Source: Bacteroidales bacterium
Lineage (GTDB): Bacteria > Bacteroidota > Bacteroidia > Bacteroidales > UBA932
Assembly: GCA_017443025.1 (NCBI GenBank)
Contig: JAFSPG010000018.1
Coordinates: forward strand, 62,001-126,000
Direction of reading: 5' to 3'
Length of the DNA stretch: 64,000 nt
Below, one piece after another: positions 16,710 through 26,448 of this stretch (the first letter of the stretch is position 1; the number at the start of each line of letters is the position of its first letter). The notes beneath the pieces are model-generated. The model ran no database searches, had not been told where the DNA came from, and saw only the letters and a list, made by a program, of their open reading frames with translations. The translations under genes were made by a program, and so were the position numbers.

Positions 16710-17657
16710 CTACTCGAGGCAGGCCTGCCTGTCGGCTTCGAGCTGACTTTTAAGGGCATCGAGGGAGTCGAAGCGACGTTCGTCGCGGATGCGGCGCAGG
16801 AAGCGGATATCGATATCGAGGCCGTAAATGTCCTCGTCGAAATCGAAGATATTGGTTTCGACAGTAAGGGCGTTATCCTTGCCCATCGTAGGCCGGACGC
16901 CGATATTGCACATTCCGCGGAAGCTTCGGCCGAGAGTATCCACCTCAACGGCATACACTCCCCCGGCGGGAATCAGTTTGAGGGGTTCGTAGAGTTTCAT
17001 ATTGGCCGTGGGGAAGCCCAGGCGGCGGCCCATGCGGTTGCCGGCCACGACTACGCCGTGCAGCCCATACGGCCGGCCGAGCATAGCCGCTGCGGCCTCG
17101 ACCTCGCCCCCCGAAAGCGCCTCGCGAATCCTAGTAGATGATATCGCTACAGGCGAAAGGTCATGGATGGTGTGGCCGCCCTCCTGTTGTGAGTAAAGGG
17201 GCTCCGGTGCAAAAACGGGCTGTTTTGCACTTGAGGTGACCAATATCGGCTTCTTGTGTGCAAAAACAGGCTGTTTTGCACCGGAGGCGGCAAGGGCTTC
17301 GCCGGTCAGGTGGTCGCTTCCGATGCGGTTGTCATATCCCATCACGAGAAGCGTCGCGCCAAAGCGCTCGCCCAGCATCTGAAGATACTCGCGGGCAGTG
17401 AGAGCGGCGAACTCGCGCGTAAACGGCAGCACCTCCACGCGGTCAATCCCGGCAGCCCGAATCAAGTCGCACTTTTCCTGGAGCGATGAAAGCAGCCTCA
17501 AGTCCCGCGCATCCTGCTGAAGGACCATGCGCGGATGAGGCCAGAAAGTAACTACAAGGCTTTCTTCTCCACGCTCCGCAGCCCTAGCCGCGAGGCATGA
17601 AAGAATATGACGGTGCCCAAGATGGACACCGTCAAAAAAACCGGTAGTTACAACCAT
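16710..17657 (-). CDS. ribF: Bifunctional riboflavin kinase/FAD synthetase
   Basis: The 315-residue enzyme phosphorylates riboflavin to FMN and adenylates FMN to FAD. The N-terminal nucleotidyltransferase domain shows GFFDGVHLGH (residues 6-15), GYDNRIG (107-113) and ISSTRIREAL (172-181). The riboflavin kinase domain shows GRRLGFPTAN (210-219). Between GYDNRIG and ISSTRIREAL the protein is longer than usual by roughly 20 residues and holds two copies of AKQPVFA (127-133 and 144-150), encoded by two palindromic 24-mers. The start overlaps the end of the glycogen synthase/phosphorylase gene by 10 bases. The flanking catalytic motifs are intact, so activity is likely kept. Confidence 0.93.
   Translation of the reverse strand: MVVTTGFFDGVHLGHRHILSCLAARAAERGEESLVVTFWPHPRMVLQQDARDLRLLSSLQEKCDLIRAAGIDRVEVLPFTREFAALTAREYLQMLGERFGATLLVMGYDNRIGSDHLTGEALAASGAKQPVFAHKKPILVTSSAKQPVFAPEPLYSQQEGGHTIHDLSPVAISSTRIREALSGGEVEAAAAMLGRPYGLHGVVVAGNRMGRRLGFPTANMKLYEPLKLIPAGGVYAVEVDTLGRSFRGMCNIGVRPTMGKDNALTVETNIFDFDEDIYGLDIDIRFLRRIRDERRFDSLDALKSQLEADRQACLE
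17207..17281. repeat. Pair of near-identical 24 bp palindromes inside ribF
   Basis: Two copies of GTGCAAAAACrGGCTGTTTTGCAC (17207-17230 and 17258-17281) differ at one base and are 27 bases apart. Each can fold into an 11 bp hairpin with one bulged A. They are read in the same frame and add two AKQPVFA peptides to RibF. They look like a small palindromic element inserted in a loop region of the protein and then duplicated. Confidence 0.8.
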
Positions 17658-20600
17658 TTTACAAGTCCGAAATCCTGACGGTGAGGCAGCATCGGATTCT
17701 TGGCGTAGTAACGGGTAGCAACCTGATACATACCCGTGCGCTCAGGAATCAGTGAAGCCTCATAGCGGGCGACACCATCCTCGTAAGACACGAGCTTGAA
17801 CTCGGTCTTGTCCTGGATATGGAGCTCGCCGTGACGGTCGGTGGTACAGAAGAGCATTTCCACTCCGATATCCTCCGGCTTGATATCACCGATATGAAGC
17901 ACAACCTCACTGGTAAGAGGGTTCTTCGGCGACAGGTTATAGGAGGCATCAGGCTGGGTATAAGAAATCACGTCGATGTTATCCCACAGGAGGCTGACAC
18001 CCCTCTTCCATTCGGCAATCTCACGGGCAATCTTGTAATCGTTGGCCAGAAGCTTTGCTGCGCGCTTTGCCTGAGGAATATAGTACTGGTTGCAGTAATC
18101 GGTAAGCATGCGGTTGGTGGTGAAGTTGCAGGCCACCTTGGCGATGCAGTTACGGATGAACTCAATCCAGCGGGCGGAACGGCCGGTGCGGTAATCCACA
18201 TCGTAGTAGATAGGGGCGATCTCGCTCTCTATTGTAGTGTAAATCGTAGCGGCATCGAGTTCGTTCTGGAAGGCATTGTCGTCGTAGGTGCGCTCCTGAG
18301 ACAGGGCCCAGCCGGCACCTTCCTTGTAGCCTTCAACCCACCATCCGTCAAGGACGGAGAAGTGCATTACGCCGTTCATTGCAGCTTTCTCTCCTGAAGT
18401 ACCGGAAGCCTCGAGCGGACGGGTAGGATTGTTCATCCATACGTCAACACCCTGAACGAGACGCTTGGCAAGGGTGATGTCGTATCCGGGAACGAAGACA
18501 ATCTTGCCGATGAAGCGGTCCTGCTTGGAAATATCTACGATGTGCTTGATAAGATCCTGACCGGCCTTGTCGGCGGGATGAGCCTTTCCGGCAAAGATAA
18601 ACTGGACCGGCATCTTGGGATTATTCACAATGGCGTCGAGCCTGTCGAGGTCGCTGAAAAGAAGAGTGGCCCTCTTATAGGTAGCGAAACGGCGGGCGAA
18701 GCCGATAGTGAGGACATCATCGCGGAGAGTATCCTTGATGGTCATAATCTCGCGGGGAGAATAGTGGCTGCTCATTCCGGGGTCGGAGAGACGCTCCTTT
18801 ACGGTACGGATAAGCTCCCTCTTGACAATCTTGCGGATATGCCAGATGTCGGAGTCGGACACATTGTATATACCCTCGAAGCAGGATTTATCGTAATGAT
18901 GACTCTGGAACTCGGGGCCGAACACGGTAGCGTGAAGTTTCTTCCACTCCTTGGCAGCCCAGGTGGGATAGTGAACACCGTTGGTTACATAACTTACGTG
19001 AAGTTCCTCGGGCAGATAACCGGGATACATGTCGGAGAAGATATTCTGGCTTACCTTGCCGTGAAGCATCGACACACCATTGATATTCTGGCTGATATTG
19101 GCGGCCAGATGGCTCATCGAGAACTTCTCGTTCGGGTCGGCGGCGTTGATCTTGCCGAGGGCCATCATAGACTCCCAGTCAATCTTGAGCCTCTGGGCAT
19201 AATGGCCAAGGTACATACGGAGCATACCTTCGTCGAAGGCATCGTGGCCTGCGGGAACAGGGGTATGGGTTGTAAAGAGCGAAGAAGCACGGACAACCTC
19301 CATTGCCTCGACGGCATTGAGATTTTCGTTCTCGATATATTCGCGGAGCCTCTCAAGACCGATGAATGCGGCGTGGCCCTCGTTGCAATGATATACCTGA
19401 GGATTGATTCCCAACAGGCGCAGAGCGCGGATGCCGCCGATACCGAGGAGAATCTCCTGTTTCAGACGGTTCTCCCAGTCGCCGCCGTAAAGCTGGTGGG
19501 TTACCTGACGGTCTTCGGGACGGTTGGCCTCGAAGTCGGCGTCAAGCAGGTAGAGGTCGGTACGGCCCACGGCAACCTTCCAGATTCTGGCCGAAAGATT
19601 GCGGCCGGGGAAGGCAATCTGCACCTGGAGCCACTCGCCGTTCTCGCCAATCACCGGCTCGGCAGGAATGCTGAGGAAGTCCTGAGCATCATAACGTGCC
19701 TCCTGATATCCCTGAGAAGAAAGAATCTGGGTGAAATATCCATAGCGGTAAAGCAGACCTACGGCCACCAGATTGACATTCATGTCGGAGGTTTCCTTGA
19801 GGTAGTCGCCGGCAAGGATACCGAGGCCTCCGGAGTAAATCTTCAGAGAAGAATCAAGGCCGTATTCCATGCAGAAATAAGCTACGGAAGGGTCCTTGCG
19901 CTGCTTCTTCTGGTCCATATACACGTTGAACTCCTTCATCACGGAATCCAGCTGCGCGAGGAAATCCTTGTCCTTGGCAAGAGCCTCATAGCGGCTAAGG
20001 CTGACGGTGTCGAGGATAACCTTGGGATTATGGCCGGAGTTATGCCAGATGTCGCGGTCGACAGCCTTGAACAGGGCCTTGGCGCTATCGTTCCAGCACC
20101 ACCAGAAGTTCTTCGAGAGGATTTCAAGTCCGGAGAGTTTCTCGGGAAGATGACGGGTTACCATCACGCTCTTCCACGAAGGATTTTTGATTTCGATCTT
20201 CTTGTATTTCATCTGTTTTTCGTCATTCACGTTAAAATTGCCTTCACGGGCGGAAGAAAGTTCCAGGGCCTTGGCGTAGGCCTCGTTGTAATACTTGATC
20301 TGATTGTTCCACAGAGCAGTTGATGCCACCTCGCGGGCAGAATCCATATACTCCTTGCGTTTGGCCTTGGGAAGGGCGGCCACTTCGAGGATTCGGTCCC
20401 GTACGGCAGCTACTACTTCGTCGTAATTGAAGTCGTCGCGGCGAACTACCGTTATGCCGGGATGCGGCTTGCCCTCGTAGATATCGTCAACCCACTTGCC
20501 GAAGCCCGCAAGGCTGGTTGTAAGCGTAGGCACGCGGAAAGCCAGGGCTTCGAGGGGAGTGTAACCCCAGGGCTCATAGTAAGACGGGAACAGGGCGAGG

Positions 20601-21874
20601 TCCATACCCACGAGAAGGTCGTAGTATTTCATATTGAAAGCTCCGTCGTTGCCGTTGAGGTAGGAAGGCACGAAGAATACCTTAACCTTGCCGCCAAGGG
20701 CATTTACCAGACCTTTTTCGCGGAAACGGTTTAGTACCTGATCGGACTCAGGATATGCGAGATTATGGCTCGTCTGGGTGGAATAATGCTCGGGACCTTT
20801 GCCGGCAAGTACTTCGAGGAGTTCTTTGTCGGGGCCGTTGTGTGCGCCGGGCACCATGATGAAGGCGACCACCTGACGCTTGATATCATTCCCTACTCCT
20901 GCGAGGGAGTCGATGAAAACATCTATTCCCTTGTTGCGGAATTCATACCTTCCGCCTATGCATACGAAAAGAGCATCCTTCTGGATATCTTCACCGGCCA
21001 TGGCGGAAGCCACCTTGCAGAGTTTCTCCCTTGCCGAGACGCGGGCTTCGTCGTAGGCCTTGTCGTCGGCCGGAGTAAAACTGTTCTCAAAGCCGTTAGG
21101 AGTTACTACGTCGGGGGTACGTCCAAGGAAACGGGTACACTCAGAAGCGGTTATCTCGCTGACGGTAGTGAATATGTCGGTATTTGCGGCTGACTTGGCC
21201 TCAAGGGAATGGCGTGCAACCACTCCGAAATCGCGCGCCTTGGCATCGGCATCATACTGAGTGCCATCATAAAGAGGGAAGTTATTCCCGGCAAGGCAGC
21301 GGCCAATCATGGTGGCGTGGGTAGTAAACACCGTGGCGATTGGAATGTTCGCCTGCTTCAGGTAAAGCAGTCCGGCGCCGGTCTGCCACTCGTGGAACTG
21401 GGCGACGACTTTGTCAGTATGGAAGATATTGCACTTCCAGAAGCTCTCAATAACCCTTCCGGCTACATAGCCGAAGAGGAAATTCTCCTTGTAATCCCAG
21501 TTTCCGGTAAGGGAATCCACGCCGAAGTCTTTCCAGCACTTACCGAGGATGGTATCCTGCTCGGGAAGGAATTTCTTGAAGTCCACCAGTATGGCGATAG
21601 GCTTGCCGGGGATGTTCCAGCGGCCAATCCTTACCTGCATGCCTTCTTCGGCGGCCTTTGCCTTCCAGATTCTGAAAAGATGCGGGTCCTCTGTAAAATC
21701 AGGGTTCGAGGCTGTATGCATCCATACGTCAGGGCCGATAAGGATATGATGACGGCCAAGCTGAGATTTCAGGAAGAGGGCTTTGGTCGCGACAACCGTA
21801 TAAATCCCGCCCATCTTGTTACACACTTCCCAGCTGACCTCAAACAGATAGTCGGGTTTAAGCATTTTGTTCAT
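17648..21874 (-). CDS. Glycogen synthase (GT3-like) fused to alpha-glucan phosphorylase (GT35)
   Basis: The 1408-residue product carries opposing activities. Residues 1 to about 545 resemble the eukaryotic-type GT3 glycogen synthase (FEVSWEVCNKMGGIYTVVATKA; catalytic region SYYEPWGYTPLEALAF), which extends alpha-1,4-glucan from a nucleotide-glucose donor. After a linker, an internal Met555 (MKYKKIEIKNPSW) opens a GT35 phosphorylase that releases glucose-1-phosphate. The cofactor region GTSGEKAAMNGVMHFSVLDG contains the lysine expected to bind pyridoxal phosphate. I recall the same fusion in other Bacteroidales. It ends inside the ribF start (10 base overlap) and follows the GH57 gene by 30 bases, within an apparent glycogen operon. 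A second ATG at 21865 is possible as start. Confidence 0.92.
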   Translation of the reverse strand: MNKMLKPDYLFEVSWEVCNKMGGIYTVVATKALFLKSQLGRHHILIGPDVWMHTASNPDFTEDPHLFRIWKAKAAEEGMQVRIGRWNIPGKPIAILVDFKKFLPEQDTILGKCWKDFGVDSLTGNWDYKENFLFGYVAGRVIESFWKCNIFHTDKVVAQFHEWQTGAGLLYLKQANIPIATVFTTHATMIGRCLAGNNFPLYDGTQYDADAKARDFGVVARHSLEAKSAANTDIFTTVSEITASECTRFLGRTPDVVTPNGFENSFTPADDKAYDEARVSAREKLCKVASAMAGEDIQKDALFVCIGGRYEFRNKGIDVFIDSLAGVGNDIKRQVVAFIMVPGAHNGPDKELLEVLAGKGPEHYSTQTSHNLAYPESDQVLNRFREKGLVNALGGKVKVFFVPSYLNGNDGAFNMKYYDLLVGMDLALFPSYYEPWGYTPLEALAFRVPTLTTSLAGFGKWVDDIYEGKPHPGITVVRRDDFNYDEVVAAVRDRILEVAALPKAKRKEYMDSAREVASTALWNNQIKYYNEAYAKALELSSAREGNFNVNDEKQMKYKKIEIKNPSWKSVMVTRHLPEKLSGLEILSKNFWWCWNDSAKALFKAVDRDIWHNSGHNPKVILDTVSLSRYEALAKDKDFLAQLDSVMKEFNVYMDQKKQRKDPSVAYFCMEYGLDSSLKIYSGGLGILAGDYLKETSDMNVNLVAVGLLYRYGYFTQILSSQGYQEARYDAQDFLSIPAEPVIGENGEWLQVQIAFPGRNLSARIWKVAVGRTDLYLLDADFEANRPEDRQVTHQLYGGDWENRLKQEILLGIGGIRALRLLGINPQVYHCNEGHAAFIGLERLREYIENENLNAVEAMEVVRASSLFTTHTPVPAGHDAFDEGMLRMYLGHYAQRLKIDWESMMALGKINAADPNEKFSMSHLAANISQNINGVSMLHGKVSQNIFSDMYPGYLPEELHVSYVTNGVHYPTWAAKEWKKLHATVFGPEFQSHHYDKSCFEGIYNVSDSDIWHIRKIVKRELIRTVKERLSDPGMSSHYSPREIMTIKDTLRDDVLTIGFARRFATYKRATLLFSDLDRLDAIVNNPKMPVQFIFAGKAHPADKAGQDLIKHIVDISKQDRFIGKIVFVPGYDITLAKRLVQGVDVWMNNPTRPLEASGTSGEKAAMNGVMHFSVLDGWWVEGYKEGAGWALSQERTYDDNAFQNELDAATIYTTIESEIAPIYYDVDYRTGRSARWIEFIRNCIAKVACNFTTNRMLTDYCNQYYIPQAKRAAKLLANDYKIAREIAEWKRGVSLLWDNIDVISYTQPDASYNLSPKNPLTSEVVLHIGDIKPEDIGVEMLFCTTDRHGELHIQDKTEFKLVSYEDGVARYEASLIPERTGMYQVATRYYAKNPMLPHRQDFGLVKWL

Positions 21875-21904
21875 TTAGTAAAAATCCTTTTGCACAAATC
21901 AATC

Positions 21905-23113
21905 TTAGAGCTTTTCGCTCAGAGCTTCGTCAACGCGGATCATGAAGTCGCTCAGTACATTCATGTAGTTGATGAAAGCCTCGTAAGGGGTATCGTAGGG
22001 GTTGAAATACTTGTGGACGGCTCCGTCGGAGAAGAACTTAGTGCACATGTAGTAGAAGTGATCGCTCTCCTGCAGATGTCCGAAGTCGTTCCACATCGAA
22101 GGCTGGTTCAGAATGGCCAGCTTCTCATACAGGCCGTACAGCTTGTTGAAGGCATCCTTCTGGAGCTCGTTTCCGAGCCATGCGGATGTATCCCTTTCTT
22201 CGTCGGCCCAGGAGATGGCTTCAGGCACACTGATTTCGGAAACGGCCTTGAAACGACGGGCGATGGATGAAGGAGTGCTGAATTCGAACTCTCCGTCTTC
22301 AGCTACGACGCCCGGAAGGGCCCTCATGAAATCGAAGATTCCGCTCTCGGCCTTCTGGTGCTCGCCGAAGGTCTCGTAATCCATGAAGAGGCCGATCATA
22401 TTGCCTCCGTCGGAAACGGCAGCCTTGAGCCAGGCGAGATATTTGTCGGCGGTAAGCGGCCAGTTGTCCCAGCTACGGTCAGAGAAGCGGAAAGCGATGT
22501 CGTCGCTCAGGGCGCTGTTGCGCATAAGAACCTTCAGTGACGGCTTCTCGGGGTTGCAGTACACGTAATTGGGGCTCTGCCAGCCGAGAATATGCTTGGC
22601 GCCTTCGGTAAGGACCGTCTTGAAACCCATCTCGGAAACCATATCGCCGATAGCGTCGGAATAAATGAGCTCGGTATTGCGGAAGGTCACGGGAGTCTGA
22701 CCGAAGTACTCCTTGATGGCCTGACGGTGCTTTTCGACCTGAAGGCGGAACTCTGCCGGGGATGCAAGCGAAGAGAGCGAATGGTAGTAGGTCTCTCCGA
22801 GGAACTCCACGCAACCGGTATCGGCCAGGGCGCGGAAGCTGTCGAGGATTTCAGGGGCGTAGCGCTCGAACTGTTCGAGGGCGGAGCCTGAAATCGAGAA
22901 GGCTACCTTGAATGCGCCCTTCTGCTCGCGGATTACGTCGAGCAGCAACTGGTTCATAGGCAGATAGCATTTCTGGGCAATGCGGCGGAGGATGGTACGA
23001 TTCTCAAAATCATCGTAATAATGGGAATCCTTACCTATGTCGAAGAAGCGATAAAGTCTGAGCCTCGTAGGCTGATGGACCTGGAAATACAGGCATATCT
23101 GTTTCTTTGCCAT
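21905..23113 (-). CDS. GH57 glycoside hydrolase, alpha-amylase/glucanotransferase type
   Basis: The 402-residue cytoplasmic protein has GH57 hallmarks: YFQVHQPTRL at the N-terminus, GCVEFLGETYYHSL in the middle, FRNTELIYSD, where the nucleophilic Glu is expected, and FMDYETFGEH with the acid/base Asp. GH57 enzymes cut or rearrange alpha-1,4-glucans (amylase, 4-alpha-glucanotransferase or branching activity). This short version lacks the C-terminal extensions of GH57 branching enzymes, so an alpha-amylase or transferase role is most likely. It sits between the GT4 gene (14 bases) and the synthase/phosphorylase fusion (30 bases) and has no signal peptide, consistent with turnover of stored glycogen. 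Confidence 0.9.
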   Translation of the reverse strand: MAKKQICLYFQVHQPTRLRLYRFFDIGKDSHYYDDFENRTILRRIAQKCYLPMNQLLLDVIREQKGAFKVAFSISGSALEQFERYAPEILDSFRALADTGCVEFLGETYYHSLSSLASPAEFRLQVEKHRQAIKEYFGQTPVTFRNTELIYSDAIGDMVSEMGFKTVLTEGAKHILGWQSPNYVYCNPEKPSLKVLMRNSALSDDIAFRFSDRSWDNWPLTADKYLAWLKAAVSDGGNMIGLFMDYETFGEHQKAESGIFDFMRALPGVVAEDGEFEFSTPSSIARRFKAVSEISVPEAISWADEERDTSAWLGNELQKDAFNKLYGLYEKLAILNQPSMWNDFGHLQESDHFYYMCTKFFSDGAVHKYFNPYDTPYEAFINYMNVLSDFMIRVDEALSEKL

Positions 23114-23127
23114 TGTATGTTATTCTT

Positions 23128-24423
23128 TTATTTGTTTACAACTGATTCATAGACGGCCTTCATCTTTGCCGTGGCGTTATCCCACTTGAGGGTGTTAACT
23201 TCGTCGTAGCCCTCGGTGGCGGCGAATTTTGCAAGGGCGGGATACTGTAGCAGACCGTAAATCTGGTCGGCCATTGCATCCACGTTCCAGAAATCCACCT
23301 TGAAGGCATAGCGGAGAATTTCGGCCGCGCCGCTCTGCTTGGAGATAACCGAAGGGACGCCGGTGCGCATTGCCTCAAGCGGCGAGATACCGAAAGGCTC
23401 AGATACGGACGGCATCACATATACATCGCTCAGAGCGAACATCTTCTGAACGTCTGCTCCGCGGAGGAAGCCGGTGAAATGGAAACGGTCGGAGATTCCG
23501 AGGCGGGCGACGTGCTTGATGGAACGGTTCATCATGTCGCCGCTGCCGGCCATCACGAACCTTACGCCCTTGGTGCGCTTGAGAACCTTGGCAGCAGCCT
23601 CGATGAAGTATTCGGGGCCCTTCTGGAAGGTAATTCGGCCAAGGAAGGTAACGACTTTGTCCTTGACTCCGCGCTCTACCTGAAGGTCGTCGCGGCCGCT
23701 GAAATCAACGGCATTGTGCACGGTGACGACTTTGTCGGGGTTGATTCCGTACTTGGTAATGACTATGTTGCGGGTGAGGTCGCTCACGGTGATGACTTTG
23801 TCGGCGGCCTCCATTCCGTTGCGCTCGATGGCATAGACGCGGGTATCGATGTTATCGACGCTGCCACGGTCGAAGGAGGTGGCGTGAACGTGAACCACCA
23901 GAGGCTTGCCAGTCATACGCTTTGCTGCGATGCCGGCATAGTAGGTAAGCCAGTCGTGGGCGTGAATTACGTCGAATTCGTCCTTGTGCTGGAGAGCGAT
24001 TGTGCCGCCTACCATTGCATAGCGGGCAACTTCTTCCATAAGGTTGGCACCGTACTTGCCGGAGAATTTGAACTTCTGACCATAATGGATGCGGAAGTCC
24101 TTCTGCTGGCGGCGACGCTCTTCCTCAACGAGGTTGGTGAAGTCTTCAGGGTCGCAGTAAGGCACGAGGTTGGAGCCGACGTGGATGAACTTGACTTTGT
24201 CGAGGAAGTCGCCGATGCCGAGCTCCTCGGTGTATGTAACTGCAACATCGCTGGCATTGATGATGCGGGCTGCGCTCTGGTCTTCGTCGCCGGAGGCGGA
24301 AGGCATCACGAATATCGTTTCCACGCCGTTATGGGCGAGGCCCTTTACAATGCCGTAGCAGGCCGTACCTAGACCGCCTGCGATATGGGGAGGAAACTCC
24401 CAGCCGAACATTAATACTCTCAT
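23128..24423 (-). CDS. GT4-family glycosyltransferase of the glycogen cluster
   Basis: The 431-residue protein is a GT-B fold transferase. The N-terminal Rossmann domain starts MFGWEFPPHIAGGLGTACYG, and the C-terminal domain contains VTFLGRITFQKGPEYFIEAA and the EX7E motif SVSEPFGISPLEAMRTGVP. The family uses nucleotide-sugars with retention of configuration. Its position between a debranching enzyme (3 bases upstream) and a GH57 (14 bases downstream) argues for alpha-glucan synthesis, possibly as a second, GlgA-like synthase or a maltosyl/primer-forming enzyme; the acceptor is not visible from sequence. No signal peptide is present. Confidence 0.88.
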   Translation of the reverse strand: MRVLMFGWEFPPHIAGGLGTACYGIVKGLAHNGVETIFVMPSASGDEDQSAARIINASDVAVTYTEELGIGDFLDKVKFIHVGSNLVPYCDPEDFTNLVEEERRRQQKDFRIHYGQKFKFSGKYGANLMEEVARYAMVGGTIALQHKDEFDVIHAHDWLTYYAGIAAKRMTGKPLVVHVHATSFDRGSVDNIDTRVYAIERNGMEAADKVITVSDLTRNIVITKYGINPDKVVTVHNAVDFSGRDDLQVERGVKDKVVTFLGRITFQKGPEYFIEAAAKVLKRTKGVRFVMAGSGDMMNRSIKHVARLGISDRFHFTGFLRGADVQKMFALSDVYVMPSVSEPFGISPLEAMRTGVPSVISKQSGAAEILRYAFKVDFWNVDAMADQIYGLLQYPALAKFAATEGYDEVNTLKWDNATAKMKAVYESVVNK

Positions 24424-24426
24424 GGT

Positions 24427-26364
24427 TTAGTCCTCCCTGAATTTTTCAATCAGATAATCAATCGACAGCAGGGCGGCGGTGCTCAGCGCAGATGAGATGG
24501 CGCCGTGAGGCTCGTGAGGCGGGTCTCCGTCGTAGAGCTCGGAAAAGGCACCGATGCCGTGCATGTTCAAATCTTCATAAAGACCTTCGCAGAGCCATTC
24601 GGCGCGTTTGACGAAGGCCGAACCCATCATGTGGAACCAGATGGAGATGTAAGGATACAGCAGTGAAGGACGGGTGCAACCCTGGTGATAGGCGAGGTCG
24701 CGGTCGGTCTGGCTGCCCTCATAGACTCCCTTGTACTTGTTGTCGCGGGGAGAGAGGGTGCGGATGCCGCGGCGGGTTTCGAGCTCGCTCTTGACAACTT
24801 TCATGACCGAAGCGGCAACTTCGTCGTCGACGGGCTGATACTGTACCCAGATGGCATATAACTGATTCGGGCGAACATCGGTGTTCTGTCCGTAATTATC
24901 TATATAATCGGCGAGATAGCCACGCTCGGGCATCCAGAACATGGGCTGGAAGGAAGCTCCGGCAGCGTCACGGATATGCGACCACTTTTCGACAAAGGGC
25001 GAGCGTGCCGATTTATACTTCATCTCCATTTCGATGGCGAAGCAGAGCATGTTGTACCAGAGGGCGTTGGTCTCGACTTGATATCCGGCCCTTTCGGTAA
25101 CGGGACGGCCGCCGGTGTAGGCGTTCATCCACGAGAGTGCTACTCCGTCCATCTGGGCCCAGAGCAGGCCGTTGGGCTGGAGGGAGACTTCCTTGCGGAT
25201 GCCGGGAGAATAACTCTCGATGATACCCTTGACTGTTTCGCCGTACTTGCTCCAGACCTTGCGGGCCTTGGCTCCGAAATCGATATACTCCTGAAGGGCC
25301 GTGGCAAAACGGAGAGGAGCCTCAACCTGGGTTGTACGGCGGAAGAGGCGCTCCTGATTGTCAGCGATAAGATTGTCGAGGATTTCCTCGAATTCTTCCA
25401 TCGAGCCGTTGGCGTAGAGGGTGAGGCCCGGGAGGGCTTCGAGGGTTTCGCGTAGAAGCCCGGTATAAAGCCAGGAGAAGCCTGCGGTAATCTGGCTGTG
25501 CCCGCCGCGGGTGCGCTTCAGGAGGTCGGCCTGGTGGACGAGCTGATGATGGTAGGATTCAATCCCGGGCATGGCGGCGACGGCATCTTCGAAATTACGC
25601 CTGATGTTCCTGGGCGCTGCTTCCTCGACTCCGGCTGAGAGATATACGCTCTCGCCGGGAGCGAGCGGCACGATAAACCAGCCGGGTACAAGCAAATCCT
25701 CCCTGCAGTCGAAGCCACGTCGATATTCGTCGGAATAAGTAATGCCTTCGTACCAGAGAGGCTTGTGAGTGTACTCAGCTTTTGCCGAGCTGAGCTGGAG
25801 ATTGAGCTCCGGGAAACCTTCGTAAAGCTTGAAGGCAACACCTCCGCGTACCTCCTTGCTGTCGGTGCAGGCGGTGGCGTTCTTGTGGGTAAGGGCGTGA
25901 AGATGACGGAAGGCCAGGAAGGGCTTGAGCTGGAGATCCAGCTTGCCGGGGCCCTGACGGAGCTCGTACTTAATCACCACGCGGTCTTTGTCGGGGGTAA
26001 GCAGGATGCTCTTTGCAAAGACGTATTCTCCGACCTTGTACACAATCTCGGGCACAGGGTCGGCGCCGAAATCGACGATGTACTTGTGGCCGCGGGGCTC
26101 ATACAAGTCGCCGTAGCAGTGTATGCCGAGGTTGAACTGCTTTCCGCCTGCGATGAGGGTTTCATCGACCGACGACAGGAGAAGATGCTTCTCGCCGCCA
26201 AAGGCGTCGACCGGCACGGAAAGCAGGCCGTGATACCTGCGGGTGTTGCAAGTGACTATACTCGTGTTGCAGACCGCTCCCGTCTTGTTGGCGGAGATAA
26301 TCTCGCGCCTCAGGGAGTACGACAGGTTCACGAGTTCGCTCTTGTTAAATTTCAGGAATGCCAT
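24427..26364 (-). CDS. Glycogen debranching enzyme, GH133-type amylo-alpha-1,6-glucosidase
   Basis: The 645-residue protein has an N-terminal beta-domain (NKTGAVCNTSIVTCNTRRYHGLLS) typical of bacterial GDE N-terminal domains and a C-terminal (alpha/alpha)6 barrel of the amylo-alpha-1,6-glucosidase type (ITAGFSWLYTGLLRETLEALPG; RPNQLYAIW; YHQGCTRPSLLYPY). It would remove alpha-1,6-linked glucose at branch points during glycogen breakdown in the cytoplasm. The gene starts the 3'-half of the glycogen array, with 84 bases between it and glgB that contain a -7-like element, and runs 3 bases into the GT4 gene. Catalytic residues were not assigned individually. Confidence 0.9.
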   Translation of the reverse strand: MAFLKFNKSELVNLSYSLRREIISANKTGAVCNTSIVTCNTRRYHGLLSVPVDAFGGEKHLLLSSVDETLIAGGKQFNLGIHCYGDLYEPRGHKYIVDFGADPVPEIVYKVGEYVFAKSILLTPDKDRVVIKYELRQGPGKLDLQLKPFLAFRHLHALTHKNATACTDSKEVRGGVAFKLYEGFPELNLQLSSAKAEYTHKPLWYEGITYSDEYRRGFDCREDLLVPGWFIVPLAPGESVYLSAGVEEAAPRNIRRNFEDAVAAMPGIESYHHQLVHQADLLKRTRGGHSQITAGFSWLYTGLLRETLEALPGLTLYANGSMEEFEEILDNLIADNQERLFRRTTQVEAPLRFATALQEYIDFGAKARKVWSKYGETVKGIIESYSPGIRKEVSLQPNGLLWAQMDGVALSWMNAYTGGRPVTERAGYQVETNALWYNMLCFAIEMEMKYKSARSPFVEKWSHIRDAAGASFQPMFWMPERGYLADYIDNYGQNTDVRPNQLYAIWVQYQPVDDEVAASVMKVVKSELETRRGIRTLSPRDNKYKGVYEGSQTDRDLAYHQGCTRPSLLYPYISIWFHMMGSAFVKRAEWLCEGLYEDLNMHGIGAFSELYDGDPPHEPHGAISSALSTAALLSIDYLIEKFRED

Positions 26365-26395
26365 ATATTTTTGCGTTCTAAATCTTTATATCATG

Positions 26396-26403
26396 CAAAA
26401 TTA
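26396..26403 (-). promoter_or_regulatory. Possible -7 element before the debranching enzyme gene
   Basis: TAATTTTG on the minus strand fits TAnnTTTG and lies 32 bases before the debranching gene, in the only gap of notable size (84 bases) within the glycogen array. A -33 TTTG at the right distance is not seen, so this may be a weak internal promoter. Confidence 0.35.
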
Positions 26404-26448
26404 CAAATAATTACATTATTTGAACAACTAAAAATCCACTTTAACGAT

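Noticed and set aside
18542..20323. A 593-codon plus-strand frame opposite the glycogen synthase/phosphorylase gene
   Set aside because: The minus-strand fusion carries all expected GT35 motifs here. The opposite frame is low-complexity in character, without start context or domain.
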